A DNA stretch of 64,000 nucleotides from Sphingobacterium sp. GTDB lineage: Bacteria; Bacteroidota; Bacteroidia; Sphingobacteriales; Sphingobacteriaceae. The DNA lies in assembly GCA_031286695.1 (NCBI GenBank), contig JAITTY010000022.1, positions 1 through 64,000 on the forward strand, in the 5' to 3' direction. The notes below the pieces were generated by a model, which saw only the letters and a list, made by a program, of their open reading frames with translations, was not told where the DNA came from and ran no database searches. Of the stretch, positions 26,642-36,490 are shown piece by piece. A program made the position numbers and the translations under genes. Position 1 is the first letter of the stretch. Every line of letters starts with the position of its first letter.

Positions 26642-27772
26642 CTAGTGTTCCAGGATCTTAATTCTGATAAATTGGGCTCTATCACTCAAAGAACCATCCT
26701 CCCCCCAATAACCATTGATATGATTGGCAGCAGTATAGATAGATCCATCTTTGCCCCAGAACATCAATTCAGGCTTCCAGGTGGGCATCCATTCTTTAAA
26801 ACTGATAAAAAACAGCGACGTTACTTTCCCTTGTTTCACGTGGAAGAGCTGTAAGTCACCAGTCGATTCATAGGGATCAGCATGCAACGTAACCAAGTAC
26901 TTGAGATCAGGAGAAAAGAGGGGGTAATCTCCACATTCCACAATAAGATGACCATCTTGTCGATCAAAAAGCCGTACATCAGCACTTTCCCAATAGTTCC
27001 CTTCAATAGCAAAAGCATTTAGAAAATCATAATGCCCTTTATAAAAGAAACGAGATTCAAGCTCATTATCAATGTCCTTATCTGTGAACGTCAGCTTTCT
27101 CCCATTTGTTAAAGGTAATTCCAAAATTTTCCCATTTTTTGTATAAGTCAAAGTGTCCTTTATCAAATAATCTTTTGCTGTCTTTTGAGCTGCCAAAAAT
27201 GTCTGTTCATCAATCAATTCCAGATGGAGGTATTGGTCCAACGCGTGGCCTTTCTCGTAATATGTTTCCTTGCCATTTACATTTATGGAAACAATCGAAT
27301 TCAGCTCCTTGGGTGAAATTGTGATTTTGTCCTGTTTGCCCAGCTTAGACTTGGCAACATAGACCTTTTCCCATTGTGTGACATCACCTGTTTCACCGTT
27401 GGCTCCGTTGTAATCGCGTTGAATACGATCCATAATCGCAAACCATTCACCTTCTTCTCCTATAATATCCAACTTGGTACCATATGAATATTTCCCCAAT
27501 ACAGGCGCATCCTTAGCTGCCCCTTGTCTGAATTCTACTCCTGCACGGTCAACCACGTACATATTTTTCAAAACTTTGGTCTTATCATAATCAATTGGCA
27601 AAGGTGGGAATTTAGCAGAGCCTATCGTATCCTTTAAAGAAGTTGCCTCATGCTTAGAAGAATCGGTGGCAATCTTCTCTGTTGTTTTCGTACGATTACT
27701 GCAGCTCAGCGTACCGAAGCAAATTGCCGCTCCAATAACCGTGTAAAATGATAAAAATATAAGTCTTTTCAT
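26642..27772 (-). CDS. lipoprotein with SH3-like domain
   Basis: The start at 27772 (MKRLIFLSF) is preferred over the longer open frame because it begins a canonical lipoprotein signal whose lipobox is FGTLSC. The mature protein has a bacterial SH3-like module at about 72-140 (VDRAGVEFRQGAAKDAPVLG ... GTKLDIIGEEGEWFAI). A larger C-terminal part with propeller-like phrases follows (LFSPDLKYLVTLHADPYEST). It is probably anchored in the outer membrane or periplasm, and a wall- or surface-binding role is possible but unproven. It stands alone between the barrel pair and the CPBP gene. Confidence 0.65.
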   Translation of the reverse strand: MKRLIFLSFYTVIGAAICFGTLSCSNRTKTTEKIATDSSKHEATSLKDTIGSAKFPPLPIDYDKTKVLKNMYVVDRAGVEFRQGAAKDAPVLGKYSYGTKLDIIGEEGEWFAIMDRIQRDYNGANGETGDVTQWEKVYVAKSKLGKQDKITISPKELNSIVSINVNGKETYYEKGHALDQYLHLELIDEQTFLAAQKTAKDYLIKDTLTYTKNGKILELPLTNGRKLTFTDKDIDNELESRFFYKGHYDFLNAFAIEGNYWESADVRLFDRQDGHLIVECGDYPLFSPDLKYLVTLHADPYESTGDLQLFHVKQGKVTSLFFISFKEWMPTWKPELMFWGKDGSIYTAANHINGYWGEDGSLSDRAQFIRIKILEH

Positions 27773-27957
27773 AAAGGTCAATTTAGCCATTCCCATGCCA
27801 AAAAAAATACCGGTATTCAGGTATTCTTGAGAGACAATCATCTCGCTAGATCGCCAGATCATAACAATAAAGGTTCCGACACTCATTTTATAAGATTAAA
27901 AAGCAGCTTATATGGCATATCCCTTGCCTCAAGTCCCTATTAAAACAAGGAGAAATG

Positions 27958-28734
27958 CTAATCTTTTAACCACAGATTTTTTCCTTTTATTTGCAAACCA
28001 GTCCTTCGCTGTTGTAGGACGGTCCAGGTGATTGCACAGACAATCGTAAAGAAACGAAAAAAGTTACTCCATCTATTTCCTGCGGCCGTATCTGCAACAT
28101 CAAATATCATCCATCCGGAGTTCATAAAAATATGTAATGCTATGGGCACCCAAAGATTGAATTTCCATTCTGCATAAAGCCAAGAGAACAGGATAGATCC
28201 CAAGAAAGTAATACCAAAAATTAAGATCAGCTCCCCAAGATCCTGACTCTGATAAAGGTGCAAAAAAGCAAAAATCAATGATGTTGTGAAAATAGCTGGA
28301 ATAAAGCCCAGCCTAGTATATCGAAAGACTAAACCAAAAAAATAAGCACGGAAGATTATTTCTTCAAAAAAACCAGACGATACACTATTGATTAGGAAAG
28401 AATTGGGATCTATATGACGATTAAATGGAAAGATAAAGACATAGCCCAGAAACATGGGTAAAGTCGTTAACATTCCAAAAGAAATTCCTTGTATAAAAGA
28501 TCGATTCAAACCAAATTTGTCAAGGAGTCCTGTTAGGCCCATTGGCTTTAGCAGCATTGTCCCCAACAATAGTGGTAAAAGACTGATTGAATAGGTCAGC
28601 ACATGTCCCAAGAATCTATTGTGAACACAGTTCGTGATCCTGGATTGGACTATCGCAAAAAACAAATAGTCAAGGATAAAGTATATTCCGAAGAAGAGAA
28701 ATAATACCAGCAGGTTTAAATTTTTATTGTTCAT
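27958..28734 (-). CDS. CPBP-family intramembrane metalloprotease
   Basis: About seven to eight membrane helices. The CPBP/Abi (CAAX protease and bacteriocin-processing) motifs are present: FFEEIIFRAYFFG (about 117-129), with the catalytic EE...R, FAFLHLY (about 155-161) with the metal His, and HIFMNSGW (about 202-209) with a further His/Asn. The family cleaves substrates within or near the membrane; many bacterial members have unknown targets. The neighbouring membrane LytTR regulator (28818) lies 83 bp upstream on the same strand and may control it. Confidence 0.85.
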   Translation of the reverse strand: MNNKNLNLLVLFLFFGIYFILDYLFFAIVQSRITNCVHNRFLGHVLTYSISLLPLLLGTMLLKPMGLTGLLDKFGLNRSFIQGISFGMLTTLPMFLGYVFIFPFNRHIDPNSFLINSVSSGFFEEIIFRAYFFGLVFRYTRLGFIPAIFTTSLIFAFLHLYQSQDLGELILIFGITFLGSILFSWLYAEWKFNLWVPIALHIFMNSGWMIFDVADTAAGNRWSNFFRFFTIVCAITWTVLQQRRTGLQIKGKNLWLKD

Positions 28735-28817
28735 CTTTTTTGAGCAAAATTATACTCCAGGAAAAGAGTGAACAAAATTATGTGGTATACCGCATGTTTT
28801 AGGGATGATTGACAAGG

Positions 28818-29690
28818 TCACAAACGAGCTTGCAGTAGATAAGATCTAACTGTCCCAACAGCAGACCTTGAAACAAGAGCACAATCTTCCGTTTCGGCAA
28901 AATGCAATAGCAATCCTTGAGTATTTCCTTCCTTTTTTATTATTTTTTCAAGATTGACCAGATAGGACCTGTGGCAGCGTACAACAGTAGTAGTATTCAA
29001 TAATTGCTCCAATCGTACCAAAGTAATTCGCACAATCTGTTTTTTCACAGTATCACCCTTTCGATGGTAGATCATACAATAATTATCCATCGATTTTGCA
29101 AAAATAAAATCGCTGCGGAGCAAAGTGAATGTTTGATTCCCATTAGGAATATTGATCACATTTAAATAGCTATTATCTATTTCCTTAAATTCATGTTGAG
29201 GAACTAGGCAGACCTCTTCAACTGGCATCAGATTCTTTGTTTCTTGACGACGATGTCTGTCAATACGGAGCAGAAAATAGATTGATCCAATCGGTACATA
29301 CAACGATAGGGTATATAATCCGATGTAGGGTAAGTTGCTCCACAGCAATAACCCATGATTAATCATATAGCTATGATAAAAGAAATTCAGAAAACTAGCT
29401 AATAGGTAGACAAGGGAAATACGAAGTAGCTCCACACCAATTGTCCATTGCTTTTTATACAACAGGATAGAAACTGAAGTGTAGGCTAACGCGAATATGA
29501 TTCCATATCCGGACAATAGCCAAAATTTATAGGCACTATCAAAATTATATGTTCCAAACGGCTGAAAAACGATGAGGAATAAATAGGATGATAAGCCAAG
29601 CAGCAAGGCATAAGTAAGCGTTTCGCCCGTTGAGACGATCGTGGGAATTACACATTTAAGATATTTTCCGATAGGGCTTTTATATATCAT
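28818..29690 (-). CDS. membrane-embedded LytTR transcriptional regulator
   Basis: About four transmembrane helices in the N-terminal half (25-43, 57-78, 85-108, 122-143) and no receiver domain. A linker follows, then a LytTR DNA-binding domain (about 180-288, with VVRCHRSYLVNLEKI and SRSAVGTVRSYL). This one-component layout couples membrane sensing directly to DNA binding. It is convergently unrelated to the LytS/LytTR pair upstream and is probably co-expressed with the CPBP protease gene. Confidence 0.85.
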   Translation of the reverse strand: MIYKSPIGKYLKCVIPTIVSTGETLTYALLLGLSSYLFLIVFQPFGTYNFDSAYKFWLLSGYGIIFALAYTSVSILLYKKQWTIGVELLRISLVYLLASFLNFFYHSYMINHGLLLWSNLPYIGLYTLSLYVPIGSIYFLLRIDRHRRQETKNLMPVEEVCLVPQHEFKEIDNSYLNVINIPNGNQTFTLLRSDFIFAKSMDNYCMIYHRKGDTVKKQIVRITLVRLEQLLNTTTVVRCHRSYLVNLEKIIKKEGNTQGLLLHFAETEDCALVSRSAVGTVRSYLLQARL

Positions 29691-29903
29691 AATTTTATAA
29701 ATTTAGCGTTTTTCCCGGAATCAATGAGAGTATATTACCCTCGGTTTTTTCGAAGGAACTGGGGCCATTTGAAATTTTTAAGAATAAAATTGAAATATAT
29801 TGAATTTATGATTTAACTTAGAAGATATTTTTTCAAGCATTATGTAGTTCTTCAGGACTACAAGCGATTGTCATATTATTTAAACTATGTAATTCTTCTT
29901 GCA

Positions 29904-31238
29904 ATGCGCTTAAGTCAACTTCTTACTTTATTTTTCTGCACAGTTTCTGTGCAAGCCATTTATGGCCAACAAAAGCAGGTTTTAATAGAAAATGTTAAAC
30001 TGATCGACTATAATAGCCAGATGTTGACATCGTCCAAACATGTTTTAATCAATGGGAACACCATCCAAACAATCAGCGACTTGCCAATTAAAGCGATGGG
30101 TAATGATCTCATCAAGATTGACGGCAAAGGTAAAACCCTAATACCCGGTTTAATTGATGCCCATGTCCATCTGGTATTCGGTGCTTTGACAATGCCACAA
30201 ATGATGAAAAATGATCTATCTGAAGAGTTTCTTATCAATACTGTGGGTCAATCAGCACAGCAGATGTTAATGCGAGGCTTCACCAGTGTACGGGATGTCG
30301 GTGGTCCAATATTCCCACTAAAAGCTGCTATTGACAAGGGGAAACTTATGGGACCGAGAATATGGCCTTCAGGCGCTACAATAAGCCAAACCGCGGGACA
30401 CGGTGATTTTCGTACTCCAGAAGAGAAATCACGTCGATTTTTCGGGATTGTCTCTCGTGCAGAGCGGTATGGTGCAACATTTATTGCAGATGGACGGGAC
30501 GAGGTGCTGACCGCAGTAAGAGAGAATCTGAGGTTCGGAGCTAGCCAGATCAAACTCATGGCAGGGGGCGGCACTTCTTCAGCATACGATCCTGTAGACG
30601 TCACCCAATATACACTAGACGAGATGAAAGCAGCGGTGGAAGCAGCAGAAGACTGGGGAACCTATGTCACTGTGCATGCCTATACACCTAGAGCAATCCG
30701 AAGGGCTATCGAAGCAGGAGTAAAATGCATAGAACATGGACAGCTACTCGACGAAGAAACCCTACAACTAATTGCACAAAAAAACATCTGGCTCAGTCTA
30801 CAAAATCTTGTGGAAGACACCCCCGATATGGATCCACAACGGAGAATCAAGCGAAAACCTGTCATCGAAGGTCAGGAAAAAGTATGGCCTATGGCTAAAA
30901 AAATCGGTGTGAAACTAGCTTGGGGTACGGATTTTCTTTTCGAACCTGATCTGAATAAATTACAGAACGCATTTATATTACGCCTTCAAAAATGGTTTAC
31001 AAATGCCGAAATCATTAAAATGGTTACGCAAGATAATGGCGAACTCCTACAGCTTTCGGGACTAAGAAGCCCTTATCCTGGCAAGCTTGGAACGATCGAA
31101 GAGGGGGCTTTGGCAGACCTACTTCTCGTGGACGGAGATCCGCTTAAGAATTTAAAACTATTAGCAGATCCAGATAAAAGCTTTCTGTTGATTATTAAAG
31201 ACGGTCAGATTTATAAAAATAACCTTCAAAAACGTTAA
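29904..31238 (+). CDS. exported amidohydrolase-family protein
   Basis: The ATG at 29904 begins a signal peptide (MRLSQLLTLFFCTVSVQAIYG). The longer TTG-start frame adds only a non-homologous extension. Metal-ligand motifs of the amidohydrolase superfamily are intact: GLIDAHVHLVFG (HxH, about 86-97), YVTVHAYTPRAI (His), CIEHGQLL (His) and AWGTDFLFEP (Asp). This is the imidazolonepropionase/prolidase-like (Xaa-Pro dipeptidase) group of exported amidohydrolases. The exact substrate is unknown. It is monocistronic by spacing. Confidence 0.88.
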   Translation: MRLSQLLTLFFCTVSVQAIYGQQKQVLIENVKLIDYNSQMLTSSKHVLINGNTIQTISDLPIKAMGNDLIKIDGKGKTLIPGLIDAHVHLVFGALTMPQMMKNDLSEEFLINTVGQSAQQMLMRGFTSVRDVGGPIFPLKAAIDKGKLMGPRIWPSGATISQTAGHGDFRTPEEKSRRFFGIVSRAERYGATFIADGRDEVLTAVRENLRFGASQIKLMAGGGTSSAYDPVDVTQYTLDEMKAAVEAAEDWGTYVTVHAYTPRAIRRAIEAGVKCIEHGQLLDEETLQLIAQKNIWLSLQNLVEDTPDMDPQRRIKRKPVIEGQEKVWPMAKKIGVKLAWGTDFLFEPDLNKLQNAFILRLQKWFTNAEIIKMVTQDNGELLQLSGLRSPYPGKLGTIEEGALADLLLVDGDPLKNLKLLADPDKSFLLIIKDGQIYKNNLQKR

Positions 31239-31447
31239 CATATCCAACGCTGAATTTATTGTATGTCGAAAATATTTTGGATCACAATGATAAAATGTAT
31301 TTTCGATGACATCAGTTAAAACGGGCTATTTGGGCTCTTCAAGGTGAAAAAGGAATCAAACAATTTTTACCATCACTAGATACAGGCGGTTGCATTAAAG
31401 TATAATTTATTTGAAGAGTAAACACCTTTGCATTTAATTGATTAGTT

Positions 31448-32287
31448 TTGCGTTTAAACGATAAATCAAAGCATTCGGTGGCATTATTATTCAACGACGG
31501 GCGTCCAGTAGTAAGACTAAGAGCATTTCGGGCTATCGACGATCCCCAAACCTGTGAACGTTTCATAGAAGGACACGCGCATGTGTTAACTGCTATAGGC
31601 GTAAAGAAAGTAACTTCTTCCAAAAATGACTGGATGTACAATCCTGCATCATTCGTACTGATCGTCGAATCCCTGGATGGCGACAAAGTCTATGGTGGCG
31701 TACGTATACACGTATCTGGAGGGAGCGAACCGCTTCCGATTGAACAAGCCACGGGAGCGATGGATGCCAAAATCTTGGACCTTGTTTATGATTATGCGCA
31801 ACAGGGGACCGGTGAAGGCTGTGGCCTTTGGAACTCTAGGGAGATTGCTGGATATGGCATTGGCAGCATATTTTTGACGCGGGCTGGCGCTGCTATCAGC
31901 ACACAGGTCGGCATTAAATCGCTCTTTGCTTTATGTGCGCCTTACACCGTAAAACTTGCAGAAAGCGTAGGCTACCGGATTGATACAAGCGTTGGAAATA
32001 ACGGTACTTTCTATTATCCTAAATTGGATTTATTGGCCACGGTGATGATTATGCGAAACCTGGACACCCTGACAGAAGCCGATCAAGAGAATAAAGACGC
32101 GATTTTGTCGCTTCGTAATAATTCCAATATTGTCCGCATAGAAACTTTGCGGAATAAGGAGATTGAAATTCATTATCAAATCGATATTCCGAATCTCAAT
32201 CAATGGGATTTAAATGAAATTATTAAAAACCTGAAACATACATCATTAGATCATAAACCAGATGATCGTAATTTAAATATCTTGTAA
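31448..32287 (+). CDS. GNAT-like acyltransferase, autoinducer-synthase-like
   Basis: No firm family name. The fold cues are GNAT: YNPASFVLIVESLDGDKVYGG and a VRIH strand (about 66-90), then IAGYGIGSIFLTRAGAAIS (about 136-154), and LFALCAPYTVKLAESVGYR (about 160-178), the usual acetyl-CoA-side helix and strand before a 'Gy' turn. The layout (an initial substrate strand followed by xGGvRi) recalls the LuxI/FeeM acyl-synthase branch of the superfamily more than a generic acetyltransferase. The start is uncertain: TTG at 31448 is the first possible, because a stop lies three codons upstream. Its stop overlaps the ATG of the methyltransferase by 1 bp (TAATG), then the sensor kinase follows. The signal-synthase idea is inference. 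Confidence 0.6.
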   Translation: MRLNDKSKHSVALLFNDGRPVVRLRAFRAIDDPQTCERFIEGHAHVLTAIGVKKVTSSKNDWMYNPASFVLIVESLDGDKVYGGVRIHVSGGSEPLPIEQATGAMDAKILDLVYDYAQQGTGEGCGLWNSREIAGYGIGSIFLTRAGAAISTQVGIKSLFALCAPYTVKLAESVGYRIDTSVGNNGTFYYPKLDLLATVMIMRNLDTLTEADQENKDAILSLRNNSNIVRIETLRNKEIEIHYQIDIPNLNQWDLNEIIKNLKHTSLDHKPDDRNLNIL

Positions 32288-33051
32288 TGGACACTAAACA
32301 TTATGGTGCCGGCTATTTAATGGATACCGGTGATTTTCTTAAACAATTAAAAATACATTCATATACTCCTTTTAATACGATTAAAGAGGGGGTTGTCGTC
32401 GATCTTGGTTGTGGAACTGGAATGGATGCCATTAATTTGGCTAATATGCTGGGCCATAATGTGCTTGTCGTCGGATTGGATCATGATAAGGCCTTAATCG
32501 AGCATGCCAAAACAAGCAGTGTAGAGGTAAAGAACGTAGACTTTGTTCAAGGTGAAGTTTATCAACTTAGCTTTACAGATAATTCCATTTCTGGCATCAG
32601 AATGGAACGCGTTGTACAACATCTTCCGGAAGCACCAAAAATGTTTGCTGAGGTTCACCGTGTTTTGCGTGAAGGTCAACCTTTAGTGATCGTGGAGACG
32701 ATTTGGAATAGCCTGACGTTTTACAGCAAGCATGTTGGTATTGAGGCTAAGATATGCCATTATTTGACCGAAGAAAAAGTCAACAATGGCTGGGCTGGAA
32801 ATAAATTAACTTCAGACCTATTGACTCAAGGCTTTAAACAAGTCCAATTGCAAACATTCTGTATGGTAGCACGTTCGAAAGAAGAGGCCAACCGCTATCT
32901 TTTCTTAGATAAAATTCTTTTAGAGATGGTCGAAAAAGGAAAGTTAAGCACAGCTGAAATGGAGGAATTTCAAAACACATTGGACCAAGCCGATGAAGCG
33001 GGTTGTTTCCTTGTTTCTATGAATTTAGTTATTGCCGAAGCAAAAAAATAG
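32287..33051 (+). CDS. class I SAM-dependent methyltransferase
   Basis: The Rossmann motif I VVDLGCGTGMDAINLA (about 36-51), motif II VVGLDHDKALIEHAK (about 60-74) and motif IV/V region GIRMERVVQHLPEAPKMFAE (about 102-121) resemble UbiE/CoQ-like small-molecule methyltransferases. No RNA or protein-substrate domain is fused. It overlaps the GNAT-like gene by 1 bp and precedes the 7TMR-DISM kinase by 9 bp, so the three are translationally coupled. A small-molecule substrate made by the GNAT-like protein is a plausible inference. Confidence 0.88.
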   Translation: MDTKHYGAGYLMDTGDFLKQLKIHSYTPFNTIKEGVVVDLGCGTGMDAINLANMLGHNVLVVGLDHDKALIEHAKTSSVEVKNVDFVQGEVYQLSFTDNSISGIRMERVVQHLPEAPKMFAEVHRVLREGQPLVIVETIWNSLTFYSKHVGIEAKICHYLTEEKVNNGWAGNKLTSDLLTQGFKQVQLQTFCMVARSKEEANRYLFLDKILLEMVEKGKLSTAEMEEFQNTLDQADEAGCFLVSMNLVIAEAKK

Positions 33052-33060
33052 CATATAGTG

Positions 33061-35211
33061 ATGAAATGCTGGCTTAACTTGATCTTCTTATTTATTTTTA
33101 CGTGCAGTTCAACTTGTTTTGGAGAGGTTATTATCGATCACCCGACACAGCGTGTATTGATCGGATATGGTTTGGAGCGCTATACCGGCAAGGGCGAACC
33201 TAACTTTGCAGACACTTCGACTTCTTCTTTTCACCCTTTGGAAAGCAAGGTACCCAACCTGGGTATCTCTCCATCTGATATCTGGTTTCGATTGCCTGTC
33301 ACAAATAAGGGTAAAGAGAAATTGGAACTCTTGCTCGAAATTGCTTACCCTCTCCTGGATGAGGTCGAACTTTTTGTACCCTCATCAAATGGGAGTTATA
33401 AATCGATCAAGCTGGGTGAACATCAATCTTTTTCAGCTAGAAAATATAAGGTTCCTAATTACGCATTTGACATCCAATTACCTGGAAATGAAAAGACCGT
33501 CTTTTTTATTCGCGTAAAAAGTACGGAACAGATTATTCTCCCGATCTATTTAAGCAACGAGCGCAGTTTTCTAAAAGAGATGAATGACGACAGCTTGTTA
33601 AGCGGCATCTATATTGGTATTGTCGGCATTATGGCGATATACAATTTATTCCTATTTTTCTCTGTTCGTGAAAGAGGCTATCTGTATTATGTCCTATATG
33701 TTCTTTGTGCAGGAATAACACAAATGGGTATTAAAGGTTACAGTTTTCAATATTTGTGGCCAAATTGGACTTATTTTGCAACAAAGGGTCCTATTATCTT
33801 TGGATGTTTATCCGGTTTATGCGCCCTGCTTTTTGCAGATTCATTTCTTCAATTATCGAAAAATGCTCCTCGGTCAAGACGTGTGATTACTGTTTTTATC
33901 ATCCTTTTTGTCATTGGTAGCCTTCTTACACTGCTCAACCTGACACAACCAGCGTTCATGGTTATGCAGCTAACAACAGGAGCTGGTTCTTTATTCGTCC
34001 TTTACTTATCCTATCGTGTGATGATAAATGGCTATAAACCGGCTAAATATTTTGTTTATGGCTGGACAATTTTGCTGTTGGGTTCCGTCATATTTCTTTT
34101 AAAAGACTATGGCATTTTAAAGTATAGCGATTTTACCAGCAATGCTGTACAAATTGCATCTGTTGTGGAGATGGCCTTATTGTCCTTCGGTCTAGCCTAT
34201 AGTATCAATATTTTAAAAGAAGAGAAAGAAGCATCACAAGTCAGAGAATTAGCAATTTCATTAGAAAACGAAAGACTGATACGCGAACAAAATATTGTAT
34301 TGGAGCAAAAAGTAGATGAGCGGACACGTGAGTTAACAGAGTCTAATGAATCACTGCAAACCACACTTACTCACTTGAAGGAAACACAGTCTCAACTTGT
34401 CGAAGCCGAGAAGATGGCCTCCCTTGGTCAATTGACAGCAGGGGTCGCTCATGAGATTAACAACCCTATCAACTTTGTGACGTCGAACGTCGCACCGTTA
34501 AAACGCGATATCAAGATGATCTGGGAAACTCTCGAGGAAGTAGAACGTATAGCCTTTAAGGAAGGTGTATCCGATGCTGAAAAGCAATCTCAAATCAAGA
34601 AGTTCAAAGACGATCTGGATATTGATTATTTGAAAACAGAGGTCGATTTTCTATTAAAAGGCATGCACGATGGGGCGCACCGGACCGCCGAAATAGTAAA
34701 GAGCTTACGTATCTTTTCTCGCGTTGACGAAGATACGCTAAAATTTGCAGACCTAAATGAGGGGCTAGAATCAACAATGGTTATCCTCAATAGTTTATTA
34801 AATAACACGATTGAAGTTGATAAGATCTACGGCGATATGCCAAAGGTCGAATGCCATGCGGGAAAACTTAATCAGGTCTTCCTAAATATTGTGACAAATG
34901 CTATTTACGCTGTCAATAAGAAGTTTAATCACGATGTTGGTGGTAAAATATGGATTGAGACAGGGGTCTCCGGCGACAATACATCTGTGTTTATCAAAAT
35001 CGCAGACAATGGCATAGGTATTCCAAAAGAAATCCATGAAAGGATATTTGAACCATTTTTTACCACGAAAGACGTGGGTGAGGGTACAGGTTTGGGAATG
35101 TCCATTGCCTACAATACCATTGCGAAACATCATGGTAAGATTATTGTAGATTCAGAAGTGGGAAAAGGTACAAGTTTTACACTAATCATTCCTATTCAAC
35201 AAAATAATTAG
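33061..35211 (+). CDS. 7TMR-DISM sensor histidine kinase
   Basis: A signal peptide (about 1-22) is followed by a 7TMR-DISM extracellular type 2 domain (about 30-165). Seven membrane helices (about 180-390) and a coiled coil (about 395-450) come next. The HisKA-like box contains H464 (GVAHEINNP), and the HATPase domain has GIGIPKEIHERIFEPFFTTK and GTGLGMSIAY. The ATG at 33061 is preferred; a GTG at 33058 is adjacent. DISMED2 domains bind extracellular carbohydrates or related ligands. Being coupled to a GNAT-like enzyme and a methyltransferase, it may sense their product. No receiver domain is fused; the next gene supplies one. Confidence 0.92.
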   Translation: MKCWLNLIFLFIFTCSSTCFGEVIIDHPTQRVLIGYGLERYTGKGEPNFADTSTSSFHPLESKVPNLGISPSDIWFRLPVTNKGKEKLELLLEIAYPLLDEVELFVPSSNGSYKSIKLGEHQSFSARKYKVPNYAFDIQLPGNEKTVFFIRVKSTEQIILPIYLSNERSFLKEMNDDSLLSGIYIGIVGIMAIYNLFLFFSVRERGYLYYVLYVLCAGITQMGIKGYSFQYLWPNWTYFATKGPIIFGCLSGLCALLFADSFLQLSKNAPRSRRVITVFIILFVIGSLLTLLNLTQPAFMVMQLTTGAGSLFVLYLSYRVMINGYKPAKYFVYGWTILLLGSVIFLLKDYGILKYSDFTSNAVQIASVVEMALLSFGLAYSINILKEEKEASQVRELAISLENERLIREQNIVLEQKVDERTRELTESNESLQTTLTHLKETQSQLVEAEKMASLGQLTAGVAHEINNPINFVTSNVAPLKRDIKMIWETLEEVERIAFKEGVSDAEKQSQIKKFKDDLDIDYLKTEVDFLLKGMHDGAHRTAEIVKSLRIFSRVDEDTLKFADLNEGLESTMVILNSLLNNTIEVDKIYGDMPKVECHAGKLNQVFLNIVTNAIYAVNKKFNHDVGGKIWIETGVSGDNTSVFIKIADNGIGIPKEIHERIFEPFFTTKDVGEGTGLGMSIAYNTIAKHHGKIIVDSEVGKGTSFTLIIPIQQNN

Positions 35212-35293
35212 TACCAAGATTAAACTTAAAATAGTTCAATTAACTATTATTTTTTCATATCTTTTGTAAGGGAATAAACCATATAATAAAATT

Positions 35294-36379
35294 ATGCAGA
35301 GGGAGCTTGAAATATTATATATCGATGACGAAGTAAACAATTTGGTTAGCTTTAAGGCAAACTTTAGATACGATTATGCTATCTATACAGCGTCCAATAC
35401 GAGTGAGGCCGAAACGATACTTCATGCTCATCCTGATATCCGTATTATCTTCTGTGACCAGCGTATGCCTGACGAGATGGGCATCGACTTTTTACACCGC
35501 ATCAAAAAAGATTTCCCAAAACCGATCCGTATTCTTTTAACGGCCTATGCTAATATGGAAACTGTAATCGATGCTGTTAATAAGGGCCATATATTTAGGT
35601 TTGTCCGTAAACCCTGGATGAATGAAGAAATCGTTTCAGCTATTGAGGAAGCAAACAAATTTTATGTTGCAAACTCCATGTTGGAAGTTAAGAATCAAGA
35701 GCTACAAAAAGCTTATGATGAATTAGATAAGTTTGCTTATAGTGTTAGTCATGACCTACGGGACCCATTGACAGGGGTTCTTTCGGCAGTGAAACTCGGA
35801 TTAGAGTTTGATAGCATAGACCGTATTCATGAGCTGTTATCTCTAATGGATAGTTCATTGGTCAGTTTAGATGCCTATATTGACAGTCTGCGAGACTATT
35901 ATCTCTTAAGAAGAGGAGAACTCATGCTGTCCGAGATAAGTTTCGAAGAGCTCTTTGACAACATCCGCCAGTTTTACAGCATGTACACGCAAAATAAAGA
36001 CGTTGCTTTTGAAATTTCAGTGGATCAAAAAGAGATCTTTAGCGGAGATAAAGCACTTCTAGAACTAATTTTGCATAATCTACTTTCTAACGCTTTTAAA
36101 TACCAACGTAAAGGACAGGAAAACCAATACGTAAAACTATCCGTCTTGGTGTCAGAACGTAAAGCTAAAATTATTGTAAGTGACAATGGAATAGGTATAT
36201 CGCCAGAGTATGTTGAGGATATCTTCAAACTATTCTTTAGAGCCAGTGATCAGGCTAAAGGAATGGGATTTGGACTCTATAACGTTCAAAATGCACTCTT
36301 GAAGCTACAAGGAAAAATTGAAGTGCAATCACAACCAAATCAAGGCACCACGTTTACAGTCGTCATACCAAGCAAATAA
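35294..36379 (+). CDS. receiver-histidine kinase hybrid (REC-HisKA-HATPase)
   Basis: The N-terminal receiver has acidic residues at DDE (11-13), D55 (IIFCDQRMPDEMG) and K106 of RKPWMNEEI. The kinase core has H153 (YSVSHDLRDPLTG), LLSNAFKYQRKG and DNGIGISPEYVEDIF, with FGLYNVQNALLKLQG. It has no membrane segment, so it is a cytosolic relay that could accept phosphate at D55 and pass it from H153. It lies 82 bp after the 7TMR-DISM kinase, which it probably partners. Its receiver is strikingly similar to the stand-alone receiver encoded convergently at 36481 (both DQRMP with xNKGxIFxxxxKPW). Confidence 0.93.
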   Translation: MQRELEILYIDDEVNNLVSFKANFRYDYAIYTASNTSEAETILHAHPDIRIIFCDQRMPDEMGIDFLHRIKKDFPKPIRILLTAYANMETVIDAVNKGHIFRFVRKPWMNEEIVSAIEEANKFYVANSMLEVKNQELQKAYDELDKFAYSVSHDLRDPLTGVLSAVKLGLEFDSIDRIHELLSLMDSSLVSLDAYIDSLRDYYLLRRGELMLSEISFEELFDNIRQFYSMYTQNKDVAFEISVDQKEIFSGDKALLELILHNLLSNAFKYQRKGQENQYVKLSVLVSERKAKIIVSDNGIGISPEYVEDIFKLFFRASDQAKGMGFGLYNVQNALLKLQGKIEVQSQPNQGTTFTVVIPSK

Positions 36380-36458
36380 GCCCTTTATGATTGCCTTCAT
36401 ATCCGATGGAAGGCTGGGAGGACTATCGCAACCCAAACAAGCATTTAAATAAAAGTTG

Positions 36459-36490
36459 ACTTTCCTAAAATTAGAATATTTTAGGAAAGT
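36459..36490. terminator. AT-rich hairpin between convergent response-regulator genes
   Basis: ACTTTCCTAAAA (36459-36470) pairs perfectly with TTTTAGGAAAGT (36479-36490), 12 bp with an 8-nt loop. The right arm overlaps the 3' end of the minus-strand receiver gene. There is no clear U-tract, so termination is likely but not certain. Confidence 0.6.

Noticed and set aside
26642..27886. Longer start of the lipoprotein gene
   Set aside because: The extra 38 residues precede a perfect lipoprotein signal peptide at 27772.
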